From Trichobilharzia regenti (lineage: Eukaryota; Platyhelminthes; Trematoda; Strigeidida; Schistosomatidae), in assembly GCA_944472135.2 (NCBI GenBank), contig OX235267.1, forward strand, positions 18,893,452-18,957,451: a stretch of DNA of 64,000 nt. Reading direction: 5' to 3'. The notes under the pieces were generated by a model, which had not been told where the DNA came from, made no database searches, and worked only from the letters and a program-made list of their open reading frames with translations. Shown in pieces: positions 1 through 12,098 of this stretch (position 1 is the first letter of the stretch; each line of letters begins with the position of its first letter). Position numbers and translations under genes: made by a program.

Positions 1-1779
1 ATGTGGAAGTATTCCAAAGTTTAGAAATTGTATTTGTAGAAACTTGACTGATAATTAAAAGAATTTTTGATAATGCGGATGAATCAGTTCTCTTCATATT
101 GCAATACACATAATCCACAGTATTTGATAATAATGACGGTTAATAGACACTCAAAACAAAATAATCTACTCGAAGCAGAACGTGAAAATTGTTGAACCGA
201 TTAGGAGTAATTTTAAATGGAGAATGAAATTGACCGTTTGACTATTGTCGAAACGTAGACAAGCTCTTAAACGTTAGCCATTTTGTGAACTACTGAGGAA
301 TATAGTGCAATACACAGCGGTTTCAATTTAGTTTCCGACACTTCATTAGTAACAACGTACTTTTTCATCAAAGATGAGACTTGAAACGCTTAGGTTACTA
401 GATGAGAGGACTATGCATGTGCATTGATTACACACTAGTAGCTAAACGACGTATTATTACATTCAAGTGGAAGGCTGTTCGCCACAACAATACCTCAGTG
501 TGATAATTGCAAAGGCGTGTGGACTTCACTGTCTTAGTGATATGAATCCATTTTGTGAACAAATTGAATAAAATTGTCAGTTTTGTTTGTTTTGTTAGTG
601 TTACTTTCTCCTCTCTCTCACCTCTCCGCCAGCCTTTACGTTATCTACTAAATCAAACATGAATGTTTAGTGAACGCAAGTAATTCATCGGTGTGCAGAA
701 TACTCAATAGTGATCAGGGTGGGACACCGACTCGAATCGTTTTCGAGAAGTTCCTCAAACATGAAAAAGAGTTACAACTATCCAAAGCTATGGGCCTAAA
801 AATACACAGATCAAGATAGGAATGAAGCACAACACAGGCAGCGGCAAACAGTAATGGACAAGATCGAAGTCAGATAGTAGCACTAAAATCCCAAATGATT
901 ATATGAATGCAAAGTAAATAGTGCGTGGAGCACAAAAAGAGCATTCATCACCATCATCAATATCATTTTACAAAACCAACAATGCACAATGTTTGTTGAC
1001 AATGACAGCCAACAGAAACATAATGATAAATGATTTACACAAGTTGGGACTTTGCATTTACTTGCGATTCAAATAGCTCAGTATGTAAGTCCTAGAATGC
1101 AGGAGTGAATAGTGAGCATTCAAGAATCTCCCGCAGACATCAGTTCATTCACTGTGGCAGATACGCCTTTCGAGTGAACGGAAATAAGCTGAAAACGGCG
1201 AACTGACCACATTCATCTCACATCAATGATGAAACACTAGATGATATTTCAGATGGACAGATCATTAAGATATGATGAAGGAAGAGCAAAGGCTAAGTAT
1301 TTCATCAGGGAAGCCTCACTCATTCAACCGATGATTTCATGCCGAGTGTGAATAAATACCATCAAAAGTGGATTATGATGACGAATATTTTCGAACGCAC
1401 TGTGGACATTTTGGGTCAATAAATCTGTATTATCTGGTTCTTTATAGAATACTAGGAGTTGCTTAGATACTGCCTTGATTTCATGAAATTCCTTGAGTGT
1501 ATCAATGCTGTTAGATGATCATGTCTAACTTACGCTAACATTCTAATGAAGTGAGTTCCGTCTACTGCCATTCTGCGTATCGGACGAAACACAAACATTT
1601 TGAGGAAAGTTAACTTATTTAACAAAGCTGTCAGTCATTTTCCATTTATGCCATTCATCCGCACAGGAACTTATGTAGAATAGAAACGCACTTGTGTTTA
1701 ATTCTACAGACTAAGAACCGCTTTTTTAGCTCTCTGTCGTTATCTGGTTGACCGATTGTGGATGCGATTTTCAAAGCAC
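1..1779. other. Anonymous AT-rich non-coding stretch
   Basis: I see no reading frame of useful length, no RNA fold and no recognisable element here. A short pyrimidine-rich run (CTCCTCTCTCTCACCTCTCC) lies near 609-630. Confidence 0.5.
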
Positions 1780-1949
1780 TCAGTCTAGAGACCGGAATAT
1801 TGGAATTCTCGAATTTCTAATTGTTTCGTTTCTTATAGCTATTTTAGTACCAAAATTATACAAATCCTCAGTTCCAGATCTGACTAGTGAATCAGAGTTT
1901 TGATTTACCTCATCAGGACTTGCTTTAATAATTACCGTTCCATACTCCT

Positions 1950-2090
1950 TCCTAGAAAGTAGCAGTAGTGATGTGAAAAATTGGAATTCGATATGATATC
2001 GATTCCGCCATATCAATCAATGCATGCAGACAAATGCAGACACCAATTCGATTGAAAAAATCTACAAATCCTGGATGAAGGAGTCATCAA
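1950..2090 (+). repeat. Dispersed repeat fragment, copy 1 (inverted partner at 10.3 kb)
   Basis: About 130 bases here resemble the reverse complement of 10285-10415. Both share runs such as GATATGATATC and CAATGCATGC, followed by a matching stretch ending in AAATC/AAATA-TGGA-like sequence. The two are clearly diverged. I do not know which element they come from; the 10.3-kb copy lies in an 81-codon minus-strand frame rich in polar residues and may be the less decayed one. Confidence 0.45.
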
Positions 2091-2490
2091 ATTTTCCAGA
2101 CGACCCCTATAAGCATGTCACTCAGACAAATCTGCCATCAGCAGACACATTCAGAGAGATAAAATTTAACAATCAAAGATGAAGTGGAAGTCGTATGGAG
2201 AATAGATCATCTTTTAGACCGACAAAATAAGCACGAGAGAAACACAAGTGGTCTACAAAGTGAGAAACAACCATTCACGTCATAGGTTACCAGGAGAAGT
2301 GGCTGATAAACTGGTGGAGAATTTCAAACACCCACTTCAAATTGGAGCATCCGCTTAACATGATCCCCAGAAGAACAATCAATGCTTCTCAACTATACCA
2401 TCCAGCTCAGAGAATACAACTGCACCATTATTGCATCTTAAGTATTTCGGGTTGAGTATTCTGAACGCATCCACATTGATTCATCTTTGG

Positions 2491-2612
2491 AACTTCGAAG
2501 TGACCAGTGTATGGAAAATCCTCGACTTTCGGTCTACGTACAATGCTCTGTAATCTACACATTGTCTGACAACATTCCAGAGGAAAAATATCACCATCAA
2601 GCAATTTGTTTG
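2491..2612 (+). repeat. Dispersed repeat fragment, copy 1 (inverted partner at 9.6-9.73 kb)
   Basis: This block aligns over its whole length with the reverse complement of 9598-9730 at roughly 80% by eye. Shared runs include GACCAGTGTAT, GAAAATCCT and AAATATCACCATCAA. It is non-coding, of unknown family, and lies about 80 bases after a CCATCCAGCTCAGAGAA run that is also found at 9.49 kb next to the hammerhead. Confidence 0.55.
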
Positions 2613-2689
2613 GTGCTTCATTTCGCTTTGGCTGTACACTACGAACATATAAGGATATTTGCTTGAGTAACTGCCATTCAATGCTTTAT

Positions 2690-3128
2690 ATTTATCATGT
2701 TGCTTTTGTTTTCAGTGGTTATTGTCGACAATCTCAGCGTCAACCCCTTTCTTACCCATTCTTTACCACCTTTTCATTTGTCTTCAAATTTTCACTACTT
2801 ATTACTGGAAAGTAGTGAGCTTATATTTCACTTCACATTTCGTTGCTGCTGATTTATAGTCACTGATTTCCACTTTACTTATTATGTAAGGATTATATTT
2901 CATCTGATGTCATTCGCTCATTATGGTAAAGGGTGTCTACTGCACGTTAATTCTTTACAATCCACACTCTGTTCAATCCTTGTTTATTCGAATCTCTTAA
3001 TTGTTGACCTGTACATTCGTGCTTTGGTTATGTCCCACGCGGATCGTCGCTGACACAGCTATGCCTCTGTTTTCTTATACCATCACATTGACAATGAATT
3101 TAATACAAATCCTGTGTCTTGGATTCCA
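2690..3128 (+). repeat. LTR-like dispersed repeat, copy 1
   Basis: The block is homologous along its length to 18707-19262. Shared landmarks in order are a pyrimidine-rich CCCATTCTTTACCACCTTTT-like run, ATTTCGTTGCTGC, CTCATTATGG, GACCTGTACATTCGTGC and a terminal AATCCTGTGT. The order of landmarks, the size (about 440-550 bases) and the A-rich tail signal just before the end suggest a solo LTR or the 5' LTR of a Ty3/gypsy-like element; a gag-like fragment follows about 1 kb downstream on the same strand. No intact target duplication was found, so the LTR reading is inference. Confidence 0.45.
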
Positions 3129-4155
3129 CTCAGAACTCAAACATTTGGTTTAATTGAATGAAAGTTCGATTACAGATTATCACTTCAGATAACTTGGAAG
3201 GAATTTACTCAGAGTTCATTGTGAGTTTAAATCTATGAAAATAGTGCAATAGTGAAGAATATATAACGTAATTGAAAAAGTTTGCAACTAATTAGTTAGG
3301 TGATTAAAAGTTGTGTCGTGGAATGTAAAGCACGTCGAACTGAAATTCGGTTACAAAACACATTAGTGAATGAATGATCTTAGTAAAGGGAAAAAATTCA
3401 GGCTAAGCTGATGGTCTGCGAATTGTCAGAGATAATGAGTCAGAACTTGAGGATTTGGTAGTTCTGTGCAGTGACACGAGAAACTTAGTTTTCTGTATCA
3501 TTCACTACGCACCTTAAAATTCAGGATTACTTGTAGAAATTCACTCACAAGTGTGTTGATTGGGAATAAGGCATGAATCTGTGTAAGAATGTAAATGTAT
3601 CAAAACACGCTGAAACTTTTCAGATTCAGGCTTTTGTGTAAATTACTTCATGCCCAGTACTTGTGTTTGGTCAATAATCATTGACAGCCATGTGTTGTCG
3701 AATTGTTCATTTTTGTTTGCATCTATTGATTACATATGCTTCATCCAAGTGATTCTGCAGAATACGAAATTCTGACCTCTGTCTTCTCCGCCTTATCCAC
3801 TGGTTCACTGGTATCCGGTTATTGTAAATTACAATTAGAAATAAATATCACATATTTTGGCAAAGGAAGTGGGATTAAGTAAGCCTTAGAAGTATTTTAT
3901 CAGCTGTCTATAATGAGAAATAGCTGATTATCTTAAACACTTTGATGAATGGTGTATGTCAAAGAATCTTCCAGATGGCTGGAAGTTTTCAGTCTACTGA
4001 AAACGTTTGCATTTCTTGACAACTCTACTTTTCTACCAAACGAGGAATTCAGACGTTTTATGAAAGATCATTTTCTTATTAATACATGGGACAGGGAGTT
4101 CATCCTAGTAAACACATTCGTGCTCCGAACTTCAAGATGAGAGTGACTATTCTCC
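3129..4155. other. Non-coding stretch between LTR-like repeat and gag-like fragment
   Basis: Only a short plus-strand frame (3949-4140, 63 codons) stands out. It could be decayed gag-leader coding sequence, but I see no motif that proves it. Confidence 0.35.
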
Positions 4156-4380
4156 AGCTGTAGATGAAAGCCACAAAATGTAACTTCAGGGAAGAGCTTC
4201 ACACTCAGTTAATTGGTTGCCTAACTGATGACACTATTACTCCAGAGCTAGATCAGAAACTGGTTCAAACTACTGTGTACAACTTCTCTACTACTAAAGA
4301 AATTCGCACTACATGTGAAGACATCTATATTGAGTATCCGGTTTCCACCTCAAAGTTCATTATGTGGCATTCATTATAAG
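4156..4380 (+). pseudogene. Possible Ty3/gypsy-like gag fragment
   Basis: The frame starting near 4164 reads KCNFREELHTQLIGCL, then PELDQKLVQ and FSTTKEIRTTCEDIY. This resembles the pattern of many animal Ty3/gypsy gag proteins, where a cysteine-phenylalanine stretch and an L..QL motif precede P-E-L-x-x-K-L and then an A/T-x-x-x-C segment. The frame is broken both upstream and downstream, no zinc knuckle is visible after it, and its length (71 codons) is a small part of a normal gag. It lies downstream of an LTR-like repeat on the same strand. The assignment rests on motif resemblance only. Confidence 0.35.
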
Positions 4381-5714
4381 AAGTGTTCTTAAATGTCATT
4401 CACGTATGATATACTCTGCACAGAAAGCAATAATATCAGATCTTACAGTAGACTGGTAAGCAATCAAAGTCTGTTGACTCCTGAACTCCTGAGGATGGCG
4501 TTGAGAATCACGATAATGAATTTACAGTTTATCAGTCAGATTCACTTAGTTGGATATTGTCGCTGGCTTAGGAGTCCACAATGCTGTAGTCTTGATGGAA
4601 TCTTGAGTGACGCCGCTGAATAGTGATAAGAATGTTAACCTACAAATTTTCTAGAAGTCGAGGCGAAGAAATCGAGTCCTAAGTGTCTCAGGAGCTATTC
4701 ACTATCTAAATGAAGCAAAAGGCTATCTCACAATGCAGTGTATCATGTATCCGATGGAAGTGCAGAAGATAGAGCATTCGCATAAGTGACACGATCTGTA
4801 CATTCTCATCGGAGACAGAAGTATATATCTCAATGTCATGTCAAAACTACATGAAAACATTCAGAGAGTCGCTCGTGTAACCACTCCTACATGGCTAATG
4901 TTGACCTGCCCCATTATTAGACTGAGAGATTCTCTGTCTGCCTTGGTGAACATACAACTCCCCAAATGTGTCTATCACCCTAACCATCAAACACAATCTT
5001 ACTAGTACTTTACTTAACACACCAGATTTAATCATCAATAATTCTGTCATTGATGTCATCTGGAAGACAACACCTCGCTATCCAAAACGCAGCACAACTG
5101 CACAATGTATTCCTAATGAAATCGGAAATTGTTTGAATCGTGTCCTGCCTATTCATTCAGATCAATGGATTCTCTTTGTGTAGGTGACAAAGAGTGAGAA
5201 TCTACTCAAAACTCTCATACCCGAAAACGATTCTAATCGATTTACCACAAGGTAACGTACCCACATCTCTATTGTTTGTTCTGTTTACCAACTAATTAAT
5301 TAGGCTCACCAAATATCCATGGTTGACCAAGTAGATGAGGTCAGTATTTGCAGAGAGATGGAAGAGGAAAATGCCACTCTGAGACAGAAAACAAATCTGA
5401 GAGATCTATACACTTGGCCTTCAGAATAGATTCATCTCACTAAATCAGTGAATTTGACAGGGTTTCGCATTTCTCGCCATGTTCAAGATTTGGAAAGGTG
5501 GTTATGCACTTGATGGAAGCATTTTGGATTATAGACACGCATCCCAATGCACGTGTACAGAAATCAAAAGACTTCAACTTCGCCTACCATGGACTACTTG
5601 ACTTCATACACGCTGTATAGCATATCGTGATGAGTGATCATTGTTTGAGAATCACTGGATTTCTGTGGAAGTTGCGGGTAAGGATACAGCGGCATTACTT
5701 ATGAGGTGAACTGC

Positions 5715-6990
5715 TTAGTGTTTGATGACAATCACTGCAGTGACCGTATCTTCACTTGAGGTGAGATAACCACTAATTAAACAAGATATAGATTCGGTTT
5801 GGCTAAAATCACTAGTTCGATTATATTCGATGTCGAACCCATATCCCAGTAAGATGATAGCCCAGCGTCGTAGTCGATTGATCGCATGTTCGAGAATCCT
5901 AGGTTTCGAAGTGAAAATTAAAAGCAACGTATTTCGGTCTGTCAGCAAAGTGAAATGATGGTTGTGAATCGCTTAGTGCAATATCTGACAGCGAAAACTA
6001 AAGTTAATGCTGCGTTTTCGCTTTGTTCATATTTCTTCTCTGCAGAAATCGCTGTTTGTGATGCGTGTCTATTGCATTTTGCGTAACATCTGGAAAGACG
6101 TGTATAATGACAGCTTCTACTCTATTTTCTGAAGCACCTGTTGCAACTTAAATTGGAATTTTCGAGTCTCATTTTTCAAAATAAATTCAGAGGTCATCAT
6201 TGACCTCAAATTTCCGAAAGCCAGTCTACAACCTTCATATAATTTCCAGATCGCGTTTTTATGCAGTGGTCGATTTAGTGGATTTCGAATATTCTGCAGC
6301 AAAGGCAGAAATGCAGAGTAGTAGCTAATCAGTCCCAAGTAGCAGCGTGTGAAAGGCACATCTGTAGATGCGAGCGTCTCTCTTATAGCACGTATATTGC
6401 AAGGATCAGGATGTCTTCTAGATGCCTCAGATATAAATCCAAAGTATTTTAAAGGACGCTATGGAATTTGACACTCCTCTGAACGTACTCTCAATCCGTT
6501 GATCCTGCATACATGAAAAGACAGCTTCTACACTTCTGCACATTTCCTCTGGGAAATTCGTTACAACTATTACACCATCAAGATAATCAACCTCTACACC
6601 TGAAATATCAGCCGAAGTGGTGTCAGTCATCTCCAGGAAGATGGTTGAAACAGTTTCAATTGCAAACAGTAATCTGTCATATTGAAACAGACAGTGTTGT
6701 GCATCAACACCAAGAATTTCTGGTCTTTCATAGGGGGTTCCGAGCTTAGAAATATGCGTTGGCAAGTTCCAGTTTCCCGAAATAAAAGCTACCATCTGAA
6801 ACGGAAAATAAATCGCCCGGTGTAGGTGGATGATAATTGTGCCGTTACAAGACAGCATTCAAACCAGTTGAAAAGTCAGTACAAATACGTAAAATTCACT
6901 TAATCTCCTGATGTCTGTAGTGGGTGCTGCTCATGCTGAGCACCCACTGCAGGTATTGACAGCAGTTTGCAAACTGTTCGCAGTAGCTGG
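5715..6990 (-). pseudogene. Decayed Ty3/gypsy-like pol (RT, connection, RNase H)
   Basis: Read on the minus strand, the order is that of Ty3/gypsy pol. Near 6830-6870 there is an RT segment resembling DFSTGLNAVL followed by RHNYHPPTPGDLFSV. At 6427-6858 comes LFQYDRLLFA, a VDYLDGVIVV block and a GVSNS-type segment. At 6117-6359 is the connection motif LGLISYYSAFLP with LNRPLHK. At 5715-5948 is the RNase H start, MLTDRNTLLLIF, with RLRRWAIILLGYGFDIEY. The element encoded reverse transcriptase and RNase H for a retrotransposon replicating through a cytoplasmic particle. It is dead: frames change at least twice, and the active-site YLDD reads YLDG. No integrase or flanking LTRs were recognised around it. 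Schistosomes are known to carry gypsy-like families, but I do not assign a name. Confidence 0.75.
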
Positions 6991-6999
6991 TCTGCTGAT

Positions 7000-9300
7000 A
7001 TCATTCCAAGGTTTTTCTGAAATATCAGTAATGTCAGATGCGGTATCTAACTGCAGTCATCCATGATGATCATTTATCTGAATGTTGACATTTTTCCTAC
7101 ACATGGTGTTATATCTTGGCATGTTGCCAGTAGACTCATCGATCTACCAGCTGGTTTAAGGCTCGCTGTAATTCCGCATTCCCCTCAGTTTTGATATATC
7201 TTTTGTCATGGCTGACAGAGACCACCTTAATGGCTGATTTTATTATACCTGTGGCAACTATGGTGTTTGTATGGACAGAGCTTTAAAAATACCATGTTCC
7301 TTTTAACGATAGTGGAGTCATCTCTGAAACATTCCGTGAAGTTCAGGCAGGAGGTGTAGAATCACGCGATCCACTAGGAATAGTTGGGTCAGAAATACAT
7401 GATGTCGAGCAAATCTCGGCCTTCAGTAATGGCTGGATGTCAGAGCTTCTCGAATTCGCGGATGCGACTATGTTTGTATCCGTTTTTAAGTCAATTGGCT
7501 GTCCATATTCATCAGATGTCTCATGTAGGATCAACTTCAAGTTTTGTTGCAGATGACTGAGTAGTCATGTTCTGATATCTGTAAATTTGGGAAAATAAGA
7601 CGGAATATGAGGATAAGAGCCTTTAGCGGATTATCTTTTAAGGATCTAGGTTGAAATCTCTGTCATTTTTTATTGACTTCATCAACGTCACCTAGGAAAA
7701 CATCATTCTTATTAATTACCAGTTTTAGACAACGATGTCTTATGTCAAACAGTGGGGAGGGATCTCTAGGTTCTTCATCCAGCAACTTGACTGCATCACT
7801 AAAACAACTATTTCGTGGGTGTTGAGGGGGAGCCGAACTAAAATACCTGTTTTATTGTGCTGGACACAACTTTCGCAGCAAGATTTGTGTCTTCTTATCA
7901 TTGTCTTGTGCAGCAGAATCAACTTTGAATAAGCCTTTGTGCAGCAGATACCACGTATAAAATGTGTCATTTGTATCTGGAATTATATTTGGATTGGGTG
8001 ATGCTATTTGTAATTCCATCGACAGATGGTATAATAGTATGAACAGGTGTTGTGGGAGGTGAATTTGAACCAGTCTTTGTGCTGATGGTCTCTTCCGTCA
8101 ATTTTAATTTGTTGTTCCTGAAATAGTTCCAGTTTTTAGGGGCCATAATCTCCCTCTTCTTCAGTATGTTACGATGTCGTGGAGTACGAATACGATTGCT
8201 GACTGACAATAATGAACGCTTGATAATTTCCTAGTGAACTATGCCTTGACACGAAACTAATAAATTCCAGAAGACTCACACAGTAGGCTTGGGAGAGTGT
8301 ATTTCCAAAACAAAGCAAGAGAAAGCAACCAAAATTATAAAAATATGTGACGGCATGCTGGAGATTCTGGTTGACTGACTCTCATCATGTAACAAAATCT
8401 GATTCATCGTTATCTGACTGACAAACCAATGAGATAGATTGTGGACATATTTCAGAAACGTAGACATCGGTTTTAAGGAAAAAGGGAAGAATGAGATAAT
8501 GTGTGGCTTTCTAAGGATTCCTGAAAGCCTATAGAGGAGACAGAGATAGTGAAACAGGAGATGAACTTGTGCAAAGATGGATGACGTGTGAAGGAACTGA
8601 GTTCAGTCCACAGTGCAATGTACGAAGGATTCAGGGACGAACCAACGAAGAAAGCAAAGCCCAGACAATATGCCAAAGGAAATGGATATGGAAGAGAGAC
8701 GCGCTAAGGAGACCACCAAGTGACGTTGCACACTAGACCATCTAGTGGAACCTGAATGACAACCCCGGGAATTATAATTATTAGAATGTATCATTGTTGA
8801 CATTTCAGTTACATGAGTTAATTTTTATAGTCGTTTCCAGGTGTACTATTTACCGTGAATTCTAAGCATGGCGTTTTTAAACCAGTAACAAATGTTATTA
8901 AAGCATGACTAAGTGTTCATCTTCTAATATCTGCGAAATTGGTTGAATAAAGACAGTATTTAAGGACAAGAGATTTAAGCAGTTTGTAGATAAAGTGTCT
9001 ACGTCGAAGCCGAATGAAGACTATCATGACTATGAAGACATGACAAAACAAATATACATTATCATTAATTAACAGCTTTAGAAAACGACTAAAATGGATA
9101 CATCTAAGTTGACAAGCTCATAATGCGGTTGTACCGGATGCCATTATTCACATAATTCATCATTTCCAAGGATCCAGCGAAAAATATGCAATAAGACGTC
9201 TCAAATACCTATATCCATCACGCCTACGCCCTGATGCAGTTACAAGCATTTTACTTCGAAAGTGTGCGTGTATTTCGTGTCACCCTCTCACACAGATCAT
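7000..9300. other. Non-coding stretch without recognisable features
   Basis: Short frames of 60-80 codons occur on both strands (for example 7735-7932, 8473-8803). They overlap one another and show no motifs, so I treat them as chance. The first few hundred bases may be upstream gypsy sequence too decayed to read. Confidence 0.4.
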
Positions 9301-9442
9301 TAATGCATCATATCACAGGGTCATAGTTGATGTTGCCTGAAAACCAAAAACAGAGTTTCCACTTGTATCAAAGTGCCCATCATCTGCATCAGGTGTAAAG
9401 TTTAGAGAAGTCTCCAAATTTGAAGTCTTCAAATTGAAGTAT

Positions 9443-9482
9443 GCGCTGAAGATGTCACCCAGTAGGGTGATGAAAGCTTCGC
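9443..9482 (+). ncRNA. Minimal type I hammerhead ribozyme motif
   Basis: The motif folds as helix I GCG (9443-9445) with CGC (9480-9482), the core box CTGAAGA (9446-9452, a CUGANGA match), helix II GTCACCC/GGGTGAT with loop AGTA, then GAAA followed by GCTT. In this arrangement A15.1 pairs with U16.1, a single G-C pair forms a loopless helix III, and the predicted cut falls after the second T. Very short helix III is known for hammerheads in Penelope-like and related retroelements. All core positions I can check are canonical. No coding sequence of an associated element is visible nearby. Activity is not shown by sequence alone. Confidence 0.6.
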
Positions 9483-9560
9483 AAACTAACCATCCAGCTC
9501 AGAGAACAAAACCACATCAAAATCATCCACCTGAGCTACAAATCTTCTCTATCATGACTT
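9483..9560 (+). repeat. Sequence downstream of hammerhead, shared with 2.36-2.42 kb
   Basis: The run CCATCCAGCTCAGAGAA occurs here (from about 9490) and at about 2399-2415. There it is preceded by a degenerate version of the hammerhead-flanking sequence. This marks a dispersed element whose 3' or LTR-like part carries the ribozyme. Confidence 0.4.
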
Positions 9561-9597
9561 ACCCTATAGTTAAGAAGATAAATCAATTACGGAAATA

Positions 9598-9730
9598 GAC
9601 ATGAAACATCGAACAAATCGTTTGATGGTGATATTTTCCTTTTGGAATGTCGTCAGAAAACGTGAAGATTACAGCACATTGTACATAGACCAATAGCCGA
9701 AGGATTTTCGATACACTGGTCCTTTTGAAG
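9598..9730 (-). repeat. Dispersed repeat fragment, copy 2 (inverted partner at 2.49-2.61 kb)
   Basis: The reverse complement aligns with 2491-2612, with few gaps and roughly 80% identity by eye. It lies 120 bases downstream of the hammerhead motif but in the opposite orientation to its partner, which suggests nested or rearranged insertions. Confidence 0.55.
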
Positions 9731-10248
9731 TTCACTTTTGTTTTATATTTTTCTTATGTTCATCGTTTAATATATTGCTCATGCTTTTTCAGGTTTGCAA
9801 TTGATCTTTAACCATTTGCCTCGGATCTTTTTATTCGTTGTTTGCTAGAAACGTTTTGCTGGTAAACGCCAAGCGAGTCCAGTGTTTTTGGAGGTCTATG
9901 TGTGCATTAATATGCATGGATTCAGAATATATTATACGAAATACTTACGTTTTTCGTGTCTGTTTTGCTGTAGTGGCAAAATGGAATGGTTGACAGGAAT
10001 TCTCTTTTATACCTGAGATCATTAGCATATCATACTTTAAATTACAGTGCTGTTTTAGAATTCTAGATGCCTAATTCAACTATTTCTTCTGGTGTTCGTT
10101 CACACCAAGGCATGTAAATGAACATCTAGTTTAACTGCAATTTGCTAGTTTACTTAAAACGTGACCTCTATTGCATTTGTATTACTTTAACCTGATTCTT
10201 AAATTCTATGCAATTCAGTGAGCCTGAGAATGCAGATTAGTCGGAGCA

Positions 10249-10494
10249 TCAGGCTTTCAGAAATTTCCTGTCACTTTTGGTGTTCCCTTTGTCTAGTATT
10301 TGTATATATTTTTTAGTCAAATCAGTTTCGGTGTTTGTTTGCATGCATTGACATGGAGGAATGGATATCATATCTACTGTTGAATTTTCCTTATTACTGC
10401 TGAAATACTGTTGTATGGGAAATGGACCAGTAATCTGTAATTGAAATTTAAATGAATTAAAAAAAGTCTGATTTCGGTACGTGATCTGGAACAC
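10249..10494 (-). pseudogene. Unidentified repeat-derived reading frame
   Basis: This 81-codon minus-strand frame begins MFQITYRNQTFF and contains MISIPPCQCMQTNTETDLTKK. Its central part is matched, with stops and shifts, by the plus-strand fragment at 1950-2090. Similarity kept between two copies suggests it came from a once-coding repeat. I cannot name the family, and no catalytic motif is visible. Confidence 0.3.
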
Positions 10495-10499
10495 AGTGG

Positions 10500-11108
10500 C
10501 TGTTTAAAATTCCTACTGCAATAATTAAAAATAAAGGATTAGCAAATAAAAATTTTGATTTTGTTGTCTCCAGGCTGAGTGTTGTGAAAAGCGTCCTCAA
10601 TGTGCGTCAACAGAAACAAAGCTAAGCTCTATGAAAAGCGATTCACGGTCAGTAAAATTAAAACACAAGATTTTGTAGATCAGGAAATATCCTGTTCGAC
10701 TGAATACAGTCTAACAGAAACCGAAATGCATGTAGCAAATATAATTTACCAGAATTACAAGACAAATAAAAGATGCTATGTCTACGACATATTCAGCTGT
10801 AAAAACTGATCCTCCAACTCAAAACTAACTGTTCCATTGTACAATCCACAGTAGATCATTTTATGGCTGTCGTTAATTCCAACTGTGTCTATGAACCCAC
10901 ATGTGCATGTGGTAGCGACAAAGTTAGAGCAATCGAGAGATGGTTTTCTACAAGGATTGTTAAACACATTTGCCCAAAGGTCTGCATGTGATGGGTTCAA
11001 CAGCACTTAACAGACCCATAGCCTGGCACCTGACTGATAAAGAGCACCAAATCAACGCAAAAGAATTCTTTAAATGATCGAACTCACAAAGTATCCGAAG
11101 ACAACATT
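10500..11108. other. Non-coding stretch next to the left inverted arm
   Basis: Small frames occur on each strand (10600-10809 plus, 10782-11006 minus) without recognisable motifs. The homology of the right arm to this side stops abruptly near 11109. Confidence 0.35.
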
Positions 11109-12098
11109 GAATTGCTGGAGTTGCGACTACCGCAGGATGGAAACTGAATTGTGTGCAAAAAGAGGCTGTTACTAACTTATTACAAACTTAGTAGGCAAGG
11201 AATCATTCACTTTAACACGCTGAAACTTCATTTTATTTTACTTCACTTTATTTTTGTCTATCTCTTAACTCGATAAATAAATTCATCTGTCTCCCTGCTA
11301 ATTCTTCATATCTTTGTGTCCTTAACCTCCTTTATTTTGGTAGAATGACTTTGCAAGTTGTTACGTAGTTGTCTCCACTTATGCTATCCGCTGATCTCTC
11401 CTAGTCGTCTCATATCTTGATGATTTCTAAGCAAATATTTCGTCTTACCTTCTACATCAAGAAGTTAAGATATTCTGGTATAACCCAACCCCTACTCCTA
11501 CAATTCATTAACTCATGCATCCTGTATATTATTCTCTATTGTTCCCCCTTAGTTTTTCCAGGGCTACTGAAGAAAGGCTATACCTTATTACGCAGGATGT
11601 TAAAGGTTGTCAGCAGGGTAAGCTATGTGCCACTTAACCAGCTTGTTAATATTCTAGTTGACAAGCACATGGACTCATGTGAAAAATGGGCTAAATCCAT
11701 TTTATCAAACTCACACCACCCTCTTCATTCACAACTCTCCCCTTGTATATCATCAGGTAAAACCAAAAGCCTATTTAGAACAATTTATGCTCGCACTAGT
11801 AAGTACAAAAACTCAACCATATCCTACTTAGCTCGTGTTCTGTGCGATAAAGAAAGCATTAGGCGTGAAACCTATAACTTACTAAATAATGAGTAGAACA
11901 GCTGGATCTCATCTTTCCAAATGATGTCATTGATAGGTACAGCGTTTTCTTTCTTTCTTTTCCTTTCTCTTTCTTTTTTCTGTTATGTGCTGCTCTGTTT
12001 CTTTGTTTCTTTCTTCCTTACAAACTCTATTTAAAACATTCTTCTTCGTTCTTTCACACTCTGTATATCTCGAACTTTTTGTTACCGCTTACGCCAGT
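11109..12098 (+). repeat. Left arm of a 990-bp inverted repeat (CR1-like fragment)
   Basis: This arm is the reverse complement of 14550-15540. By eye the two arms are identical over the stretches compared, apart from one extra C in the right arm within the TTTTCC(C)TTTC run. Homology begins at GAATTGCTGG and stops after ACGCCAGT. The arm lacks both the upstream RT part and the last 220-230 bases of the right-hand element. It is therefore not an independent 5'-truncated retrotransposition, which would keep the 3' end. A recent inverted duplication, or an assembly join, explains it better. Confidence 0.85.
11417..11896 (+). pseudogene. CR1/jockey-like RT C-terminal fragment, left copy
   Basis: The 159-codon frame reads RLTFYIKKLRYSGI, then LLLQFINSCIL, YCSPLVFPGLLKKGY, LSPCISSGKTKSLFR and YKNSTISYLARVLCD. 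This order is typical of the region after the RT thumb at the C-terminus of CR1/jockey-type non-LTR retrotransposons, which copy their RNA directly into nicked chromosomal DNA. It is only the tail of an ORF2 of normally around 900 codons or more, and it has no catalytic residues. Its protein is identical to that at 14753-15232 on the opposite strand. The ATG used is simply the first in frame; similarity continues upstream through stops (SSHILMISKQ). Confidence 0.75.
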
